Origin: GCA-002701945 sp964442015
Lineage (GTDB): Bacteria > Fidelibacterota > Marinisomatia > Marinisomatales > TCS55
Direction: 5' to 3'
Length of the DNA: 37,392 bases
NCBI GenBank assembly: GCA_964442015.1
Contig: CAYTYA010000011.1
Span: 1 to 37,392, forward strand
Shown here: positions 9,768 through 19,205 of the stretch, in pieces
How positions within the stretch are numbered: the first letter of the stretch is position 1
How the letters are laid out: every line of letters begins with the position of its first letter
Translations under genes and position numbers: made by a program
Notes under the pieces: generated by a model
Seen by the model: the letters and a program-made list of their open reading frames with translations, nothing else
Databases searched by the model: none
Told to the model about the DNA's origin: nothing

Positions 9768-10579
9768 ATTTATTTATAGCTATATTTTTCATTATAACAG
9801 GAGCTGTTTTGCGACATCTATATTTATGGAAGCCTAAACAGATGAAAAATTTTTACAATAACAAACCTTTATTTTTTGCTCACAGAGGATATTTACTTAA
9901 AAAACCAGAAAACACACTAACCTCTTTTTTAGAAGCTATAAAAGTCGGCGCACAAGCACTAGAAGTTGATGTTGTAAAAACAAAAGATCATAAAGTTATA
10001 TGTTCACATAACCATTACTTAGATGTGGAAACAAACCTTGTGGGGAATATTTCAGAAATGGAATATTCTTATATAAAAAAAGCAAACACAGCCCATAGAT
10101 TAAAAAACGACAAAGAATCTATTCCACAGTTAATAAGCGTTATAAAAAACATACCAGATGAAATAAAAATTAACATTGAAATTAAAACAAGAAGTTCAAC
10201 AGCTATATTAATTGTTAAAGAATTAATGAGTATAATTAAAAACAACAATATTTCTCATAAAGTTTTGATTTCCAGCTTTAACCCACTAGCGCTTTGGTAT
10301 GTGAAGTGCATAGATAAAAATATTAGAACTGGTTTTTTATATGATAACCCAAAATTATTATTTCTAAAAAATATTATTCATCCTGACTGCATACACCCAA
10401 AAGAATCATTGGTTACTAAAGGACTAGTTAAACACTGCAAAGAAAGAGGTTTAAGTATCAACGTTTGGACAGTAAATAATAAACCAGCTATCGATTGGCT
10501 TTCTGGGCTTGGGGTGGATGGAATAATTACTGATAACCCAAAATATTTTTCACAAAAAGTATTAATATCAAGAATATAA
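9764..10579 (+). CDS. Glycerophosphodiester phosphodiesterase family protein
   Basis: A 271-residue GDPD-type TIM-barrel enzyme that would hydrolyse glycerophosphodiesters to glycerol-3-phosphate and an alcohol. Visible family landmarks are FFAHRGY (His40, Arg41), the PENTLTSFLEAI helix, the metal-binding EVDVV, and the second catalytic His in CSHNHYLD. The C-terminal strands INVWTVNN and GVDGIITDNP are typical of the family end. An N-terminal membrane helix (residues 3-21) suggests an inner-membrane anchor. The GTG start overlaps the acylase TGA stop by four bases (GTGA), supporting this start and translational coupling. Role: phospholipid head-group recycling, inferred. Confidence 0.88.
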   Translation: MNLFIAIFFIITGAVLRHLYLWKPKQMKNFYNNKPLFFAHRGYLLKKPENTLTSFLEAIKVGAQALEVDVVKTKDHKVICSHNHYLDVETNLVGNISEMEYSYIKKANTAHRLKNDKESIPQLISVIKNIPDEIKINIEIKTRSSTAILIVKELMSIIKNNNISHKVLISSFNPLALWYVKCIDKNIRTGFLYDNPKLLFLKNIIHPDCIHPKESLVTKGLVKHCKERGLSINVWTVNNKPAIDWLSGLGVDGIITDNPKYFSQKVLISRI

Positions 10580-11553
10580 TGAAATGGGGTGTCATAGGTT
10601 GTGGAAACATCGCACAAAAGTTTGTTTCAGATTTACAGTATGTTGAAAACTCAACATTGTATGCAGTTGCTTCAAAGAATAAAGAAAGAGCAAAGAGTTT
10701 TGCAAAAAAACACAATGCCGAAAAATGCTATAATAATTATGATCAATTAGTTAATAATGAAAAAGTCGATATAGTTTATATTGCAACAACACATAATTTT
10801 CATTATAAAAACACCCTACTTTGTCTTAACTCTCATAAGCCCGTGTTGTGTGAGAAACCAATTTGTGTAAACACAACAGAAGCCCAACATTTGATTAATT
10901 TGTCAAAAGAAAAAAATATTTTTTTAATGGAAGCAATGTGGACAAGGTTTTTACCAGCCATTAAAAATTTAATTAATAAAATAAACAATGGAATTATCGG
11001 AAAACCAAAACTGATACAAGCAGACTTTGGTATAAAAAAGCCACCAATTAAAGGCACAAGGTTTTATGAAAATAAATTAGCAGCAGGATCATTGCTAGAC
11101 CTGGGTGTTTATACAATTAATTTTTGTAATTTTATTTTTGATTTACAACCTAGCAAGGTAAATGGTTTTGCAAAAATAACAGACCAGGGAACAGATGAAT
11201 ATGCAGCATACAATCTTGAATATGAAAATGGACAATTAGCCCAGCTTAGCTCTTCGCTGTCTTTCATAACACCACATGAGGCAAGGATATATGGAGAAAA
11301 AGGTAAAATCGTAGTATATGATTTTTATCATCCTCAGAAATACACTATTTATTTATCAACAGGAGAAGAAATAAAAATTAATAAACCCTTTCAGGGTTTT
11401 GGTTATCAGTTTGAAGCCATTGAGGCACAAAACTGTTTATTAAAAAACAAAACAGAAAGCCCAATCTTTCCATTAGAAAACAGTCTTAATGTTTTAGGTA
11501 TTATGGATTCTCTTAGAAAAGAGTGGGGGGTGCAATATCCAAATGATATTTAA
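10579..11553 (+). CDS. Gfo/Idh/MocA family NAD(P)-dependent oxidoreductase
   Basis: A 324-residue two-domain dehydrogenase. The N-terminal Rossmann fold begins with GVIGCGNIAQKF and continues to the family motif EKP (CEKPICVN) that contains the catalytic Lys. The C-terminal alpha/beta domain carries the GSLLDLGVYTINF segment with the usual Asp-x-Gly-x-Tyr. Members oxidise or reduce sugars, inositols, dihydrodiols or biliverdin-like compounds, and the substrate cannot be told here. Its ATG shares one base with the stop of the phosphodiesterase gene, so acylase, phosphodiesterase and oxidoreductase form one operon. It converges on purH with 30 bases between stops and no clear hairpin terminator. 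Confidence 0.88.
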   Translation: MKWGVIGCGNIAQKFVSDLQYVENSTLYAVASKNKERAKSFAKKHNAEKCYNNYDQLVNNEKVDIVYIATTHNFHYKNTLLCLNSHKPVLCEKPICVNTTEAQHLINLSKEKNIFLMEAMWTRFLPAIKNLINKINNGIIGKPKLIQADFGIKKPPIKGTRFYENKLAAGSLLDLGVYTINFCNFIFDLQPSKVNGFAKITDQGTDEYAAYNLEYENGQLAQLSSSLSFITPHEARIYGEKGKIVVYDFYHPQKYTIYLSTGEEIKINKPFQGFGYQFEAIEAQNCLLKNKTESPIFPLENSLNVLGIMDSLRKEWGVQYPNDI

Positions 11554-11583
11554 TATATTTTGCAATGATTAAAGATTATACGC

Positions 11584-13137
11584 CTAGTGCTTAAAACAGC
11601 GCTTCCCAGTAAAAACCATAGCAATCCCATGTTCGTTGCAAGCGGAAATAACTTCATCATCACGTATAGATCCGCCAGGCTGCACAACAGCTTTAACCCC
11701 GGCGTCAGCAATTCTATCTATACTATCACGAAAAGGGAAAAAAGCATCTGAGCAGAGTATGCTATCCGACACCCTTTCCCCGGATTTCTTTATAGCTATA
11801 TCAACTGCATCAACCCGACTGACTTGACCCCCTCCAATTCCAATGCTCATATTGTTTTTCACCAATAGAATGGCATTAGATTTTATATGTTTTAGCACTT
11901 TCCACCCAAATAGCATATTTTCAACATCACCAGCATCTGGCTTAATATTCGTTACTGTTTTTAGTTCTTTAATTTTTAATTTACTTGTGTCTACTTCCTG
12001 TACAAGCAAACCACCATCTAAGTTGCGAACCTCTAATTTATTTTCCCTCTTTTTTATATCGCCGATTTCTAATATGCGTAGATTTTTTTTATTAGAAAAA
12101 ACCTCGAGCGCACGAGCGTCAAACGATGGCGCGAGCACAATTTCTACAAAAACTTTATTTATTTCATTGGCAATTTCTTCAGTACATTTTTTATTTATAG
12201 CAATAATTCCACCAAAAGCAGATAATCTGTCAGCGCTAAATGCGTTTTTATAAACATCCAACATGTTTTCCCCTACTGCAACCCCACAAGGGTTTGAATG
12301 TTTTACCACAACGCAAGCTGTTTTATCAAGCTCTTTTAAACAACTTAATGCCGCGTCTGCATCCATTATGTTATTATACGAAAGAGCTTTTCCTTGATGA
12401 ATTGTAGCGTTGAGAACATTAATTGATTTATCATTTGTAATCCTATAAGCAGATGCAGTTTGATGGGGGTTCTCGCCATACCGTAAAATAGAATGTTTTG
12501 TATAGGTAAATGATAAGCTATCGGGAAGGCCTTCATCAATCAAATGGTTATGTATAATTGTATCATATTGAGCTGTATGTCCAAAAGCTTTAACAGATAG
12601 TTTTTTTCGTGTTTCATATGATATTTTATCTGAGTTTAATTCATCAATAAAATTATTATAATCACCATGATCTACAAGCACACAAACCCAACCAACGTTT
12701 TTTGCTGCAGATCGAATCATAGTGGGGCCGCCAATGTCAACGTTTTCCATTGCCATGGCTAAATCAGATTCTTGTTTTTTTATAATTTCTGAAAAAGGAT
12801 AAAGATTACAGACCACCAGGTCAATCCACTTTATTTTATTTTCAAGGGCTTCTGGACCATGTTGATCTCTTAAACCAAGAATTCCACCTTCTATTAAAGG
12901 GTTTATCGTTTTTACTCTCCCATCCATAATTTCAGGGAACTGTGTATACTCACTAACATCTATTACGGGTATATCTTGTTCTCTAATAACTGCTGCGGTT
13001 CCTCCCGTAGAAAGAATTTCAACCCCAAAGCTATTTAAGGCTGTTGCAAGCTCAACAACCCCAGTTTTATCATAAACAGAAATTAGCGCACGCTTAATTT
13101 CTATAGATTTTTTGTTTAAGATAGGTTTATTTAGCAT
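11584..13137 (-). CDS. purH: Bifunctional AICAR formyltransferase / IMP cyclohydrolase
   Basis: A 517-residue enzyme catalysing the last two steps to IMP: formylation of AICAR by 10-formyl-THF and ring closure. The N-terminal cyclohydrolase (MGS-like) domain has ALISVYDKTG, GVEILSTGGTAA and the NLYPF segment. The C-terminal transformylase domain carries LRYGENPHQ, the catalytic KHSNPCG motif and SAFGGIIA, with GVKAVVQPGGSIRD near the end. Length and order match the bacterial family. It is the last gene of the purine operon. Its ATG lies 11 bases inside purN, indicating coupling. Confidence 0.97.
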   Translation of the reverse strand: MLNKPILNKKSIEIKRALISVYDKTGVVELATALNSFGVEILSTGGTAAVIREQDIPVIDVSEYTQFPEIMDGRVKTINPLIEGGILGLRDQHGPEALENKIKWIDLVVCNLYPFSEIIKKQESDLAMAMENVDIGGPTMIRSAAKNVGWVCVLVDHGDYNNFIDELNSDKISYETRKKLSVKAFGHTAQYDTIIHNHLIDEGLPDSLSFTYTKHSILRYGENPHQTASAYRITNDKSINVLNATIHQGKALSYNNIMDADAALSCLKELDKTACVVVKHSNPCGVAVGENMLDVYKNAFSADRLSAFGGIIAINKKCTEEIANEINKVFVEIVLAPSFDARALEVFSNKKNLRILEIGDIKKRENKLEVRNLDGGLLVQEVDTSKLKIKELKTVTNIKPDAGDVENMLFGWKVLKHIKSNAILLVKNNMSIGIGGGQVSRVDAVDIAIKKSGERVSDSILCSDAFFPFRDSIDRIADAGVKAVVQPGGSIRDDEVISACNEHGIAMVFTGKRCFKH

Positions 13138-13711
13138 ATATATTGTTTTGTATTAATTTAATAGATTCAATAAAAGCCACACCTTCTAATTGTTGAACCT
13201 TCGTTTTTAATGTTTCAACGGTATCGTTATCATCTACAAGACATTTTTTTTGAATCAAAATTGGACCCCCATCTACATCTTCTGTGACGAAATGGATAGT
13301 GCAGCCCGTTTCCTTTTCCCCGTTTTTTAACACTTCTTCATGGATGCTTGCATCCATACCTCCAGCATATTTTGGCAATAGCGATGGATGAACATTAAGC
13401 AAGCGGTCTCTCCAGGCTTGACAAAAACTAGCTGAAAGAATACGCATAAAACCAATTAGAAGAATTAATTCCACCTCACTTTTTTTAAGAACACTTGTTA
13501 TTTCTTCATCAAATTCTTCTCTGTTCTTACCTTTGTGTGAAATAAAAATAGAAGGGATCTTGTTTTGTTTTGCACGCTCAAGTATATAAGCTTCCTTTTT
13601 ATTTGAAATCACAACCGCAATCTCTGCCCTCAGCTCTTTTTTATTTATGGAATTAATTATAGCTTGAAGATCTGTCCCTCGCGTTGAGCCAAGAACCCCA
13701 AGTTTAATCAC
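13127..13711 (-). CDS. purN: Phosphoribosylglycinamide formyltransferase (folate-dependent)
   Basis: A 194-residue GAR transformylase that uses 10-formyl-THF to make FGAR, the third step of the pathway. The N-terminal GVLGSTRGTDLQAII is the substrate-phosphate loop. The catalytic Asn/His are in NVHPSLLP and the catalytic Asp is in DVDGGPI, preceded by GCTIHFVTE. The start is GTG, overlapping the purD TGA by four bases (GTGA), which supports this start. Because PurN is present, the formate-dependent PurT route is not required. Confidence 0.95.
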   Translation of the reverse strand: MIKLGVLGSTRGTDLQAIINSINKKELRAEIAVVISNKKEAYILERAKQNKIPSIFISHKGKNREEFDEEITSVLKKSEVELILLIGFMRILSASFCQAWRDRLLNVHPSLLPKYAGGMDASIHEEVLKNGEKETGCTIHFVTEDVDGGPILIQKKCLVDDNDTVETLKTKVQQLEGVAFIESIKLIQNNIYAK

Positions 13712-15015
13712 CTAAGGCCTCTCATGTGTTCAACCCTGCGCTGAATTAGGAAATTTTTCCCTATATCTTTTCTGTGAAACAGCGGTCCTTTTATACATGA
13801 AATTTCTTTTTCCGCAACCTCCTCTGCCTTTGATATTGAATTAGCAACAGCAACAACAGCAACAGCACGGCTACCCGCTAATATTATTTTATCATTATCA
13901 CTGTTTACTGATGCATAAAACAACCCATCATCATTATTTATCTTTTCTATATTGATTTCTTCATTTTTTATTGGTTTGTCGGGGTACCCTTTGGGAACAG
14001 CGTATTTACAAACACTCGCCATGTGTAAAAAATTAACATCAATATTTTTTAATGTACCGCCTGTTATTGCTAAACAAACATCAATGAAGTCTGTATCTAA
14101 CAACGATAATACATTCATAGCTTCGGGGTCTCCAAAGCGAGCATTATATTCGATTAACCTTACACCCTTAGAAGTAGTAATAAAACCGCCATACAACACA
14201 CCTTTATAGCCATATCCATATTTATCTTTTAAAGCAGAAGCAGTTAGATTGTTGATTTTCTGCGCCTCTTTAATTTCATTATTTGTAAGAAAAGGTAAGG
14301 AGTGGTCAGCATCAGAGTATGTGCCCATTCCCCCGGTGTTTGGACCCACATCCCCATCCAAAGCTCTTTTATGATCCTGAATTGCGGGCATATGTTTTAG
14401 GCTATTGCCATCAGAAAAACTCATTAGAGAAAACTCCTCACCAATTAATTTTTCTTCAATTACAAAGGGCCCACCTTTTTGTATTAATTGTTCACAATAT
14501 TCTAATGCATCTTTATGCGAACTTAGGTGGTCTCCAGAGACCTTAACGCCTTTCCCGCCCGCAAGCCCATCATACTTTATAACAAAATCATTTCCTAATT
14601 GATCTAAGAATTTTTGTACACCTTTCATTGAATTAAAAACTTTATATTGAGGGCATGCCGGTATATTGTATTCACGCAGCAAGTCTCTTGCAAATGATTT
14701 AGATGACTCGATTTTAGAGAGCTCTTTGGTTGGCCCGACCACCTGAACACCACCACCTGTTAATACATCTGTTAGACCATTAGCTAATGGGTTTTCTGGC
14801 CCTATAATAGCTAGATTAATATGGTTTTCCTTTGCGAACCGAGATATTATTTGATTATCGTTTATATCCACAACCTGAAGATCAAAACACAGTTTTTGTA
14901 AACCAGGATTATTATTTGTTGCTAAACAATAAAGAGATTTTTGTTTTGGTGAATTATGTAGAGCTTTAGCAATGGCATGTTCACGCGCACCGGAACCCAC
15001 AATTAATATATTCAT
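13708..15015 (-). CDS. purD: Phosphoribosylamine-glycine ligase (GAR synthetase)
   Basis: A 435-residue ATP-grasp enzyme joining phosphoribosylamine and glycine, the second step of the pathway. The N-terminal motif is NILIVGSGAREHAIA. The ATP-grasp domain includes FVIKYDGLAGGKGV and the family signature QDHKRALDGDVGPNTGGMG. RFGDPEAMNVL provides metal-binding residues. The length is usual for PurD, with no fused PurM or PurN domain. The ATG is two bases downstream of the purF stop, and its TGA overlaps the purN GTG. Confidence 0.97.
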   Translation of the reverse strand: MNILIVGSGAREHAIAKALHNSPKQKSLYCLATNNNPGLQKLCFDLQVVDINDNQIISRFAKENHINLAIIGPENPLANGLTDVLTGGGVQVVGPTKELSKIESSKSFARDLLREYNIPACPQYKVFNSMKGVQKFLDQLGNDFVIKYDGLAGGKGVKVSGDHLSSHKDALEYCEQLIQKGGPFVIEEKLIGEEFSLMSFSDGNSLKHMPAIQDHKRALDGDVGPNTGGMGTYSDADHSLPFLTNNEIKEAQKINNLTASALKDKYGYGYKGVLYGGFITTSKGVRLIEYNARFGDPEAMNVLSLLDTDFIDVCLAITGGTLKNIDVNFLHMASVCKYAVPKGYPDKPIKNEEINIEKINNDDGLFYASVNSDNDKIILAGSRAVAVVAVANSISKAEEVAEKEISCIKGPLFHRKDIGKNFLIQRRVEHMRGLR

Positions 15016-15017
15016 TT

Positions 15018-16493
15018 TTACTTTCCGTTGCGATCTTTGATGCGCATTTGTTCTAATTCTTTTATTTTTTCACCATTCATCTCATTTGTGATATATTTTT
15101 TATCAAAACACGCCATACACGGTTGATCAATATGATGATCACCTTTTCTCATAACAGCCTCTGATAACGAATCAATCTCTTGATAAATTAGCTGATCGAC
15201 ATCTAGAAAATCTTTTATTTCATCAACAGATTTATTATTGGCAATTAACTCCTTACGGGTTGGCATATCAACTCCATAAAAACAAGGCGAAACTACCGGT
15301 GGGCATGCTACTGCAAAATACACCTCTGTTGCACCAAAGTCCTTCAGCATACGAACAATTTCCCGAGATGTATTTCCACGAACAATGCTATCATCAACTA
15401 TCATAACTGTTTTATCCTCTATTTCAGTTCGCTGAGGAGTAAGTTTGTAGCGCACAGATTTTTTACGTGCCTTTTGACCGGGCATGATGAACGTTCTACC
15501 AATAAAAGGATTTTTATATAAACCCTCAGAATAACGAACACCTAGTGTGTTTGCCATTGATAACGCGGATGTGTTTGCAGTGCTAGGTGCAGGAATAATA
15601 ATATCGGGAATTTTATCTGGAAATTTTTGTTTCCATTTTTCAGCCAGATTTTGTCCCATTCTTAACCTAGACCTATAGACACTTACATCATTAAGCGTTG
15701 CATCTGGACGAGCAAAGTATACATATTCAAATATGCAGGGATTAAACGATTGTTTCACCAAGCGTTTATTAAACACCCTACCCTTTTGATTTATATACAC
15801 TATTTCTCCTGGTAAAATGCTTCTCTCTGGCTCAAAACCCAACGGATAAAACATGGTGTTTTCCGATGCAACTATATGATCTTTTTTACCATCTTTGTTT
15901 GTTCTAACTCCTTTTACAAGGGGCCGTATACCATTAGGGTCTCTGAACGCAACTATCCCCTTTCCAATTATTAAAGCCACCACTGAATATGCGCCATGAA
16001 CTTTTTTAAACACTTTTTCCATAGCACAGCATAAGTTGCTAAAAAACTCATCGTCATCATTAGGTTGTTGTTTGTTGTGTAATAAATCAGCAAACAAATG
16101 TAAAAGAACCTCTGAGTCGCTTTGCGTGTTTAGATATCTAGATTCATTGCTTGTAATTGTTTTTGCTAGCTCATTATAGTTTGTCAAGTTTCCATTATGA
16201 GCTAAAGCGATACCGTATGGAACTGAAGTCCAAAATGGTTGAATTTCACCATGGCTAAAGCCACCATGAGTTGGATATCGATTATGAGCTATTCCAATAT
16301 TGCCCTTTAACCGGGCTATTTTTTTATCTGTAAATATATCACGAACCAAACCAGACCCTTTTGATTTATGCATTCGGTTTTTATATGTGATGATCCCTGC
16401 AGCATCTTGTCCACGGTGTTGCAAGTGGATGAGGCTGTCATAAAGCTCAGCAGCTACGGGTTTATTAGAATATATTCCAGCTATACCACACAT
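15018..16493 (-). CDS. purF: Amidophosphoribosyltransferase (glutamine PRPP amidotransferase)
   Basis: A 491-residue enzyme for the committed step, making phosphoribosylamine from PRPP and glutamine. Cys2 (MCGIAGIYSN) is the glutaminase nucleophile and follows the initiator Met directly, so there is no B. subtilis-type propeptide. The PRPP-binding loop is VMIVDDSIVRGNTSREI. Four cysteines at B. subtilis-type positions (PCIFEYVYFARPD, SPCFYGVD and PCMACF) suggest a structural 4Fe-4S cluster, unlike E. coli PurF. PRPP amidotransferase is classically feedback-inhibited by purine nucleotides. The start overlaps purB by one base. Confidence 0.97.
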   Translation of the reverse strand: MCGIAGIYSNKPVAAELYDSLIHLQHRGQDAAGIITYKNRMHKSKGSGLVRDIFTDKKIARLKGNIGIAHNRYPTHGGFSHGEIQPFWTSVPYGIALAHNGNLTNYNELAKTITSNESRYLNTQSDSEVLLHLFADLLHNKQQPNDDDEFFSNLCCAMEKVFKKVHGAYSVVALIIGKGIVAFRDPNGIRPLVKGVRTNKDGKKDHIVASENTMFYPLGFEPERSILPGEIVYINQKGRVFNKRLVKQSFNPCIFEYVYFARPDATLNDVSVYRSRLRMGQNLAEKWKQKFPDKIPDIIIPAPSTANTSALSMANTLGVRYSEGLYKNPFIGRTFIMPGQKARKKSVRYKLTPQRTEIEDKTVMIVDDSIVRGNTSREIVRMLKDFGATEVYFAVACPPVVSPCFYGVDMPTRKELIANNKSVDEIKDFLDVDQLIYQEIDSLSEAVMRKGDHHIDQPCMACFDKKYITNEMNGEKIKELEQMRIKDRNGK

Positions 16494-17854
16494 TATCTTA
16501 TTTTTGCCAATATAGAGCTTAAACCTGTATAGGACTCTGGTGTTAACTCCATCAACATCTTTTTGTCGTTAGGTGAAATGTCAAAAGATGAAACCATTTT
16601 TTGTAGGTTAGTTTTATTTATGCTTTTCCCCCTGGTCAGTTCTTTTATTTTTTCATACGCGTCTGGATAACCATTTTTTCTAAGAATAGTTTGGACAGCT
16701 TCAGCAAGAACCTCCCAATGCTTGTTTAACTCGTCTTTGGTTTTTTGTTTATTGATTTTAATACGTTCAATTCCTTTTATTAAATTGTTTAACGCAATAA
16801 CACAATATCCTAGCGCGAGGCCCTGGTTCCTTATTACCGTGCTTCCAGACAAGTCTCGCTGTAGTCTTGAGATTGTTAATTTGTTAGCAAGATGAATCAA
16901 CAGGGCATTGCCCAGACCACAGTTTCCCTCAGCGTTTTCAAAATGAATTGGATTAATTTTATGTGGCATAGTTGAAGAACCCGTTTCACCATCAACTATT
17001 TTTTGTATCAATATTCCCCTACTTATATATAACCATACATCATTTGAAAAATCTATTAAAACAGAATTAACTCGTGAAATTAAATGATATTGTTCCGCAA
17101 GAGAATCATGAGATTCTACTTGAGTAGTGAGCGGATTATGTTTCAATCCAAACGATTTAATAAATTTTTTTGAAAAGTTTAACCAATCAATATTTGGATA
17201 GGCTGAAACATGTGCCGCCCACGTTCCAGTTGCACCACTTATTTTTCCTTCCAGTTCTAATTCTTTTAATTTTTTATAATGCTTATTTAACCGATTATAG
17301 AATACAGCCATTTCTTTACCAAAAGTTGTTGGCGTAGCCGGCTGTCCATGAGTAAGGGACAACAGCGCGTCTTTAGAGTGCTTGCGTGTTAGCAATTTAA
17401 TTGCTTTAATAACAGTGTTTAACTTATCAAGATAAACATTTTTTATTCCATCTTTCCACATCATGCTATATGAAATATTATTTACATCTTCAGAGGTTAA
17501 GCCAAAATGAACCCAGGGTTTCAGTCCAGACTTATTAAGCTTTTGCAATTTTTCTGATATAAATATTTCAACAGCCTTTACATCGTGATTTGTTTGGGAT
17601 TCAATTTTTTTTATTCTTCTAGCAGAGATAGTATCAAACTTTTGATAGATTTTTCGCAAAGAACGTTGAATGTTGTTATTAATTAACGGTAATTCAATCA
17701 GCTTTTTTTCTTTACTTAAAGCAATTACATATTCAATCTCTACCATCACCCTGTATCTCATCAGCGCAGATTCCGAAAAATAGTTTGAAAGAATAGAGGC
17801 GTCTTTATTATAACGGCCATCTACGGGAGAAACACTATTTAATTGATCAGGCAC
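16493..17854 (-). CDS. purB: Adenylosuccinate lyase
   Basis: A 453-residue fumarase/aspartase-superfamily lyase that acts twice, cleaving SAICAR to AICAR and adenylosuccinate to AMP. It belongs to the E. coli-type subgroup by length and by the signature GSSTMPHKINPIHFENAEGN, with LTHGQPATPTTFGKE and the HFGLTSEDVNN region upstream. The start is GTG and overlaps the end of purE by eight bases; the stop shares one base with the purF ATG. Confidence 0.96.
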   Translation of the reverse strand: MPDQLNSVSPVDGRYNKDASILSNYFSESALMRYRVMVEIEYVIALSKEKKLIELPLINNNIQRSLRKIYQKFDTISARRIKKIESQTNHDVKAVEIFISEKLQKLNKSGLKPWVHFGLTSEDVNNISYSMMWKDGIKNVYLDKLNTVIKAIKLLTRKHSKDALLSLTHGQPATPTTFGKEMAVFYNRLNKHYKKLKELELEGKISGATGTWAAHVSAYPNIDWLNFSKKFIKSFGLKHNPLTTQVESHDSLAEQYHLISRVNSVLIDFSNDVWLYISRGILIQKIVDGETGSSTMPHKINPIHFENAEGNCGLGNALLIHLANKLTISRLQRDLSGSTVIRNQGLALGYCVIALNNLIKGIERIKINKQKTKDELNKHWEVLAEAVQTILRKNGYPDAYEKIKELTRGKSINKTNLQKMVSSFDISPNDKKMLMELTPESYTGLSSILAKIR

Positions 17855-18233
17855 CCAAAATCCGTTTTGCAGCTAGAGCGCAATTACCTGGATCAATAAC
17901 AGTAAGCACAGGGGTGTTACTAGGCATTTGTAATGTTGAGTGTATGTTAACAAGCATATCAGATTTATCAGAAAAAGGCGGGCATCCCAACGTTGGGAAT
18001 GTTGAGTTTGCAGCTACAAAACCAGACAATGCGTTTGATCGGCCTGCAATCGTAATATACACCAAGCTCTTTTCATTTATATTGTTATCTAATATTTCTA
18101 AAACTTTTCTTGGCTCTTTATGCGCAGAAGCAGCGTGTTGCTCCCATTTAATTCCGTATTCATCAAGCTTTTTTGTAATCTTTAATGAATGCGGTTCATC
18201 TGAAATAGAACCCATAATAATAACGACTTTCAT
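17847..18233 (-). CDS. purE: Class II AIR carboxylase PurE (CO2-dependent)
   Basis: A 128-residue enzyme producing CAIR. The N-terminal GSISDEPHSLKI and the SAHKEP segment are family-wide. The core YITIAGRSNALSGFVAAN, then CPPFSDKSD and STLQMPSNTPVLTV, matches class II PurE (Treponema denticola and the animal PAICS carboxylase domain), which carboxylates AIR directly with CO2. Class I PurE has an AGGAAHLPGM-type loop and uses N5-CAIR from PurK. No purK occurs in this otherwise complete operon, which agrees. The protein ends shortly after RILGA, so it lacks roughly the last 30 residues of typical family members. The ATG abuts the purC stop. Confidence 0.9.
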   Translation of the reverse strand: MKVVIIMGSISDEPHSLKITKKLDEYGIKWEQHAASAHKEPRKVLEILDNNINEKSLVYITIAGRSNALSGFVAANSTFPTLGCPPFSDKSDMLVNIHSTLQMPSNTPVLTVIDPGNCALAAKRILGA

Positions 18234-19205
18234 TTATATATATTCCTTTAAATTATTTATAATTCTATTTTTAATTGGTTCACCCTCAACAGGCAATGGA
18301 AACGTTTCCCCTGTAATTGTCTCATACAAATAAATATATCTATTAGACAGTTCAACAACTAAATCCTCAGGAGCTGATGGAAGTTGGTCATCATTATAAG
18401 GATCACAATTATCAACAAACCACAGGCGCAAAAATTCTTTATCTATATTTTCTGGCTCCAAACCATCTGCCATTCTTTGTTCATAAGTATTTTTAATCCA
18501 GTAGCGACTAGAATCGGGCGTGTGTATTTCATCTATAAGTAAAATATTTCCCGATTCATCAACGCCCATTTCATATTTTGTATCAACAAGAATCATTCCG
18601 TGTTCTAAAGCTATTTTTTGACCAAAAGAAAATAAATCCAGAGCTATTTTGCTACAATAAGCCCAGTCTTCTTTTGTCATCCAACCTTCTTTTATAATAT
18701 TTTCAGGGGATATTGGCCTATCATGATGTTCTTCTTTTGTTGTTGGTGTTAACATGTTATTATTTAATTTTTGATTTTTTATCAAGCCTTCTGGTAGAGC
18801 GTTACCGCAATATTCCCTGTCCCCATTATTGTATACTGTCCAAAGAGATGTGCTTGTACTACCAGTTATATATCCTCGCACAACAAACTCTATCGGAATA
18901 ACTTTACATTTTTTTGCTATGATAACATTTGGATCGGGCATTTCAACTAAGTGATTTTCAATAATATGCTCAGTTTTTTTAAACCACCACGCACTTGTTT
19001 GGTTTAAAACCTGTCCTTTAAACGGTATGGCAGCGAGTACACGATCAAATGCACTTTGTCGATCAGTTGTTATTAGAACAATTTTATTTCCAGCATCATA
19101 CTGGTCTCTAACCTTACCAGTTTTTTTGTTTCCTTTTAAGAATCTTGTTTCTGTTAGGCAGTTTTTAAGCTCTAATGAAATTCTTTTTTTATAATGATCA
19201 TTCAT
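18234..19205 (-). CDS. purC: SAICAR synthetase
   Basis: A 323-residue ATP-dependent ligase adding aspartate to CAIR. It resembles the longer, yeast ADE1-like subgroup rather than the ~240-residue E. coli type. Motifs are GKVRDQYDAGNKIVLITTDR split as GKVRDQYD and TTDRQSAFDR, then IPFKGQVLNQTSAWWF, the signature VIPIEFVVRGYITGS and the late ILVDTKYEMG and IDEIHTPDSSRYW. The start overlaps the end of the PurQ-PurS gene by eight bases. The extra C-terminal EDLVVELSNRYIYLYE stretch is normal for this subgroup. Confidence 0.95.
   Translation of the reverse strand: MNDHYKKRISLELKNCLTETRFLKGNKKTGKVRDQYDAGNKIVLITTDRQSAFDRVLAAIPFKGQVLNQTSAWWFKKTEHIIENHLVEMPDPNVIIAKKCKVIPIEFVVRGYITGSTSTSLWTVYNNGDREYCGNALPEGLIKNQKLNNNMLTPTTKEEHHDRPISPENIIKEGWMTKEDWAYCSKIALDLFSFGQKIALEHGMILVDTKYEMGVDESGNILLIDEIHTPDSSRYWIKNTYEQRMADGLEPENIDKEFLRLWFVDNCDPYNDDQLPSAPEDLVVELSNRYIYLYETITGETFPLPVEGEPIKNRIINNLKEYI

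Noticed and set aside
11554..11583. A terminator between the convergent oxidoreductase and purH genes.
   Set aside because: The 30-base spacer has no stem with a following T run on either strand.
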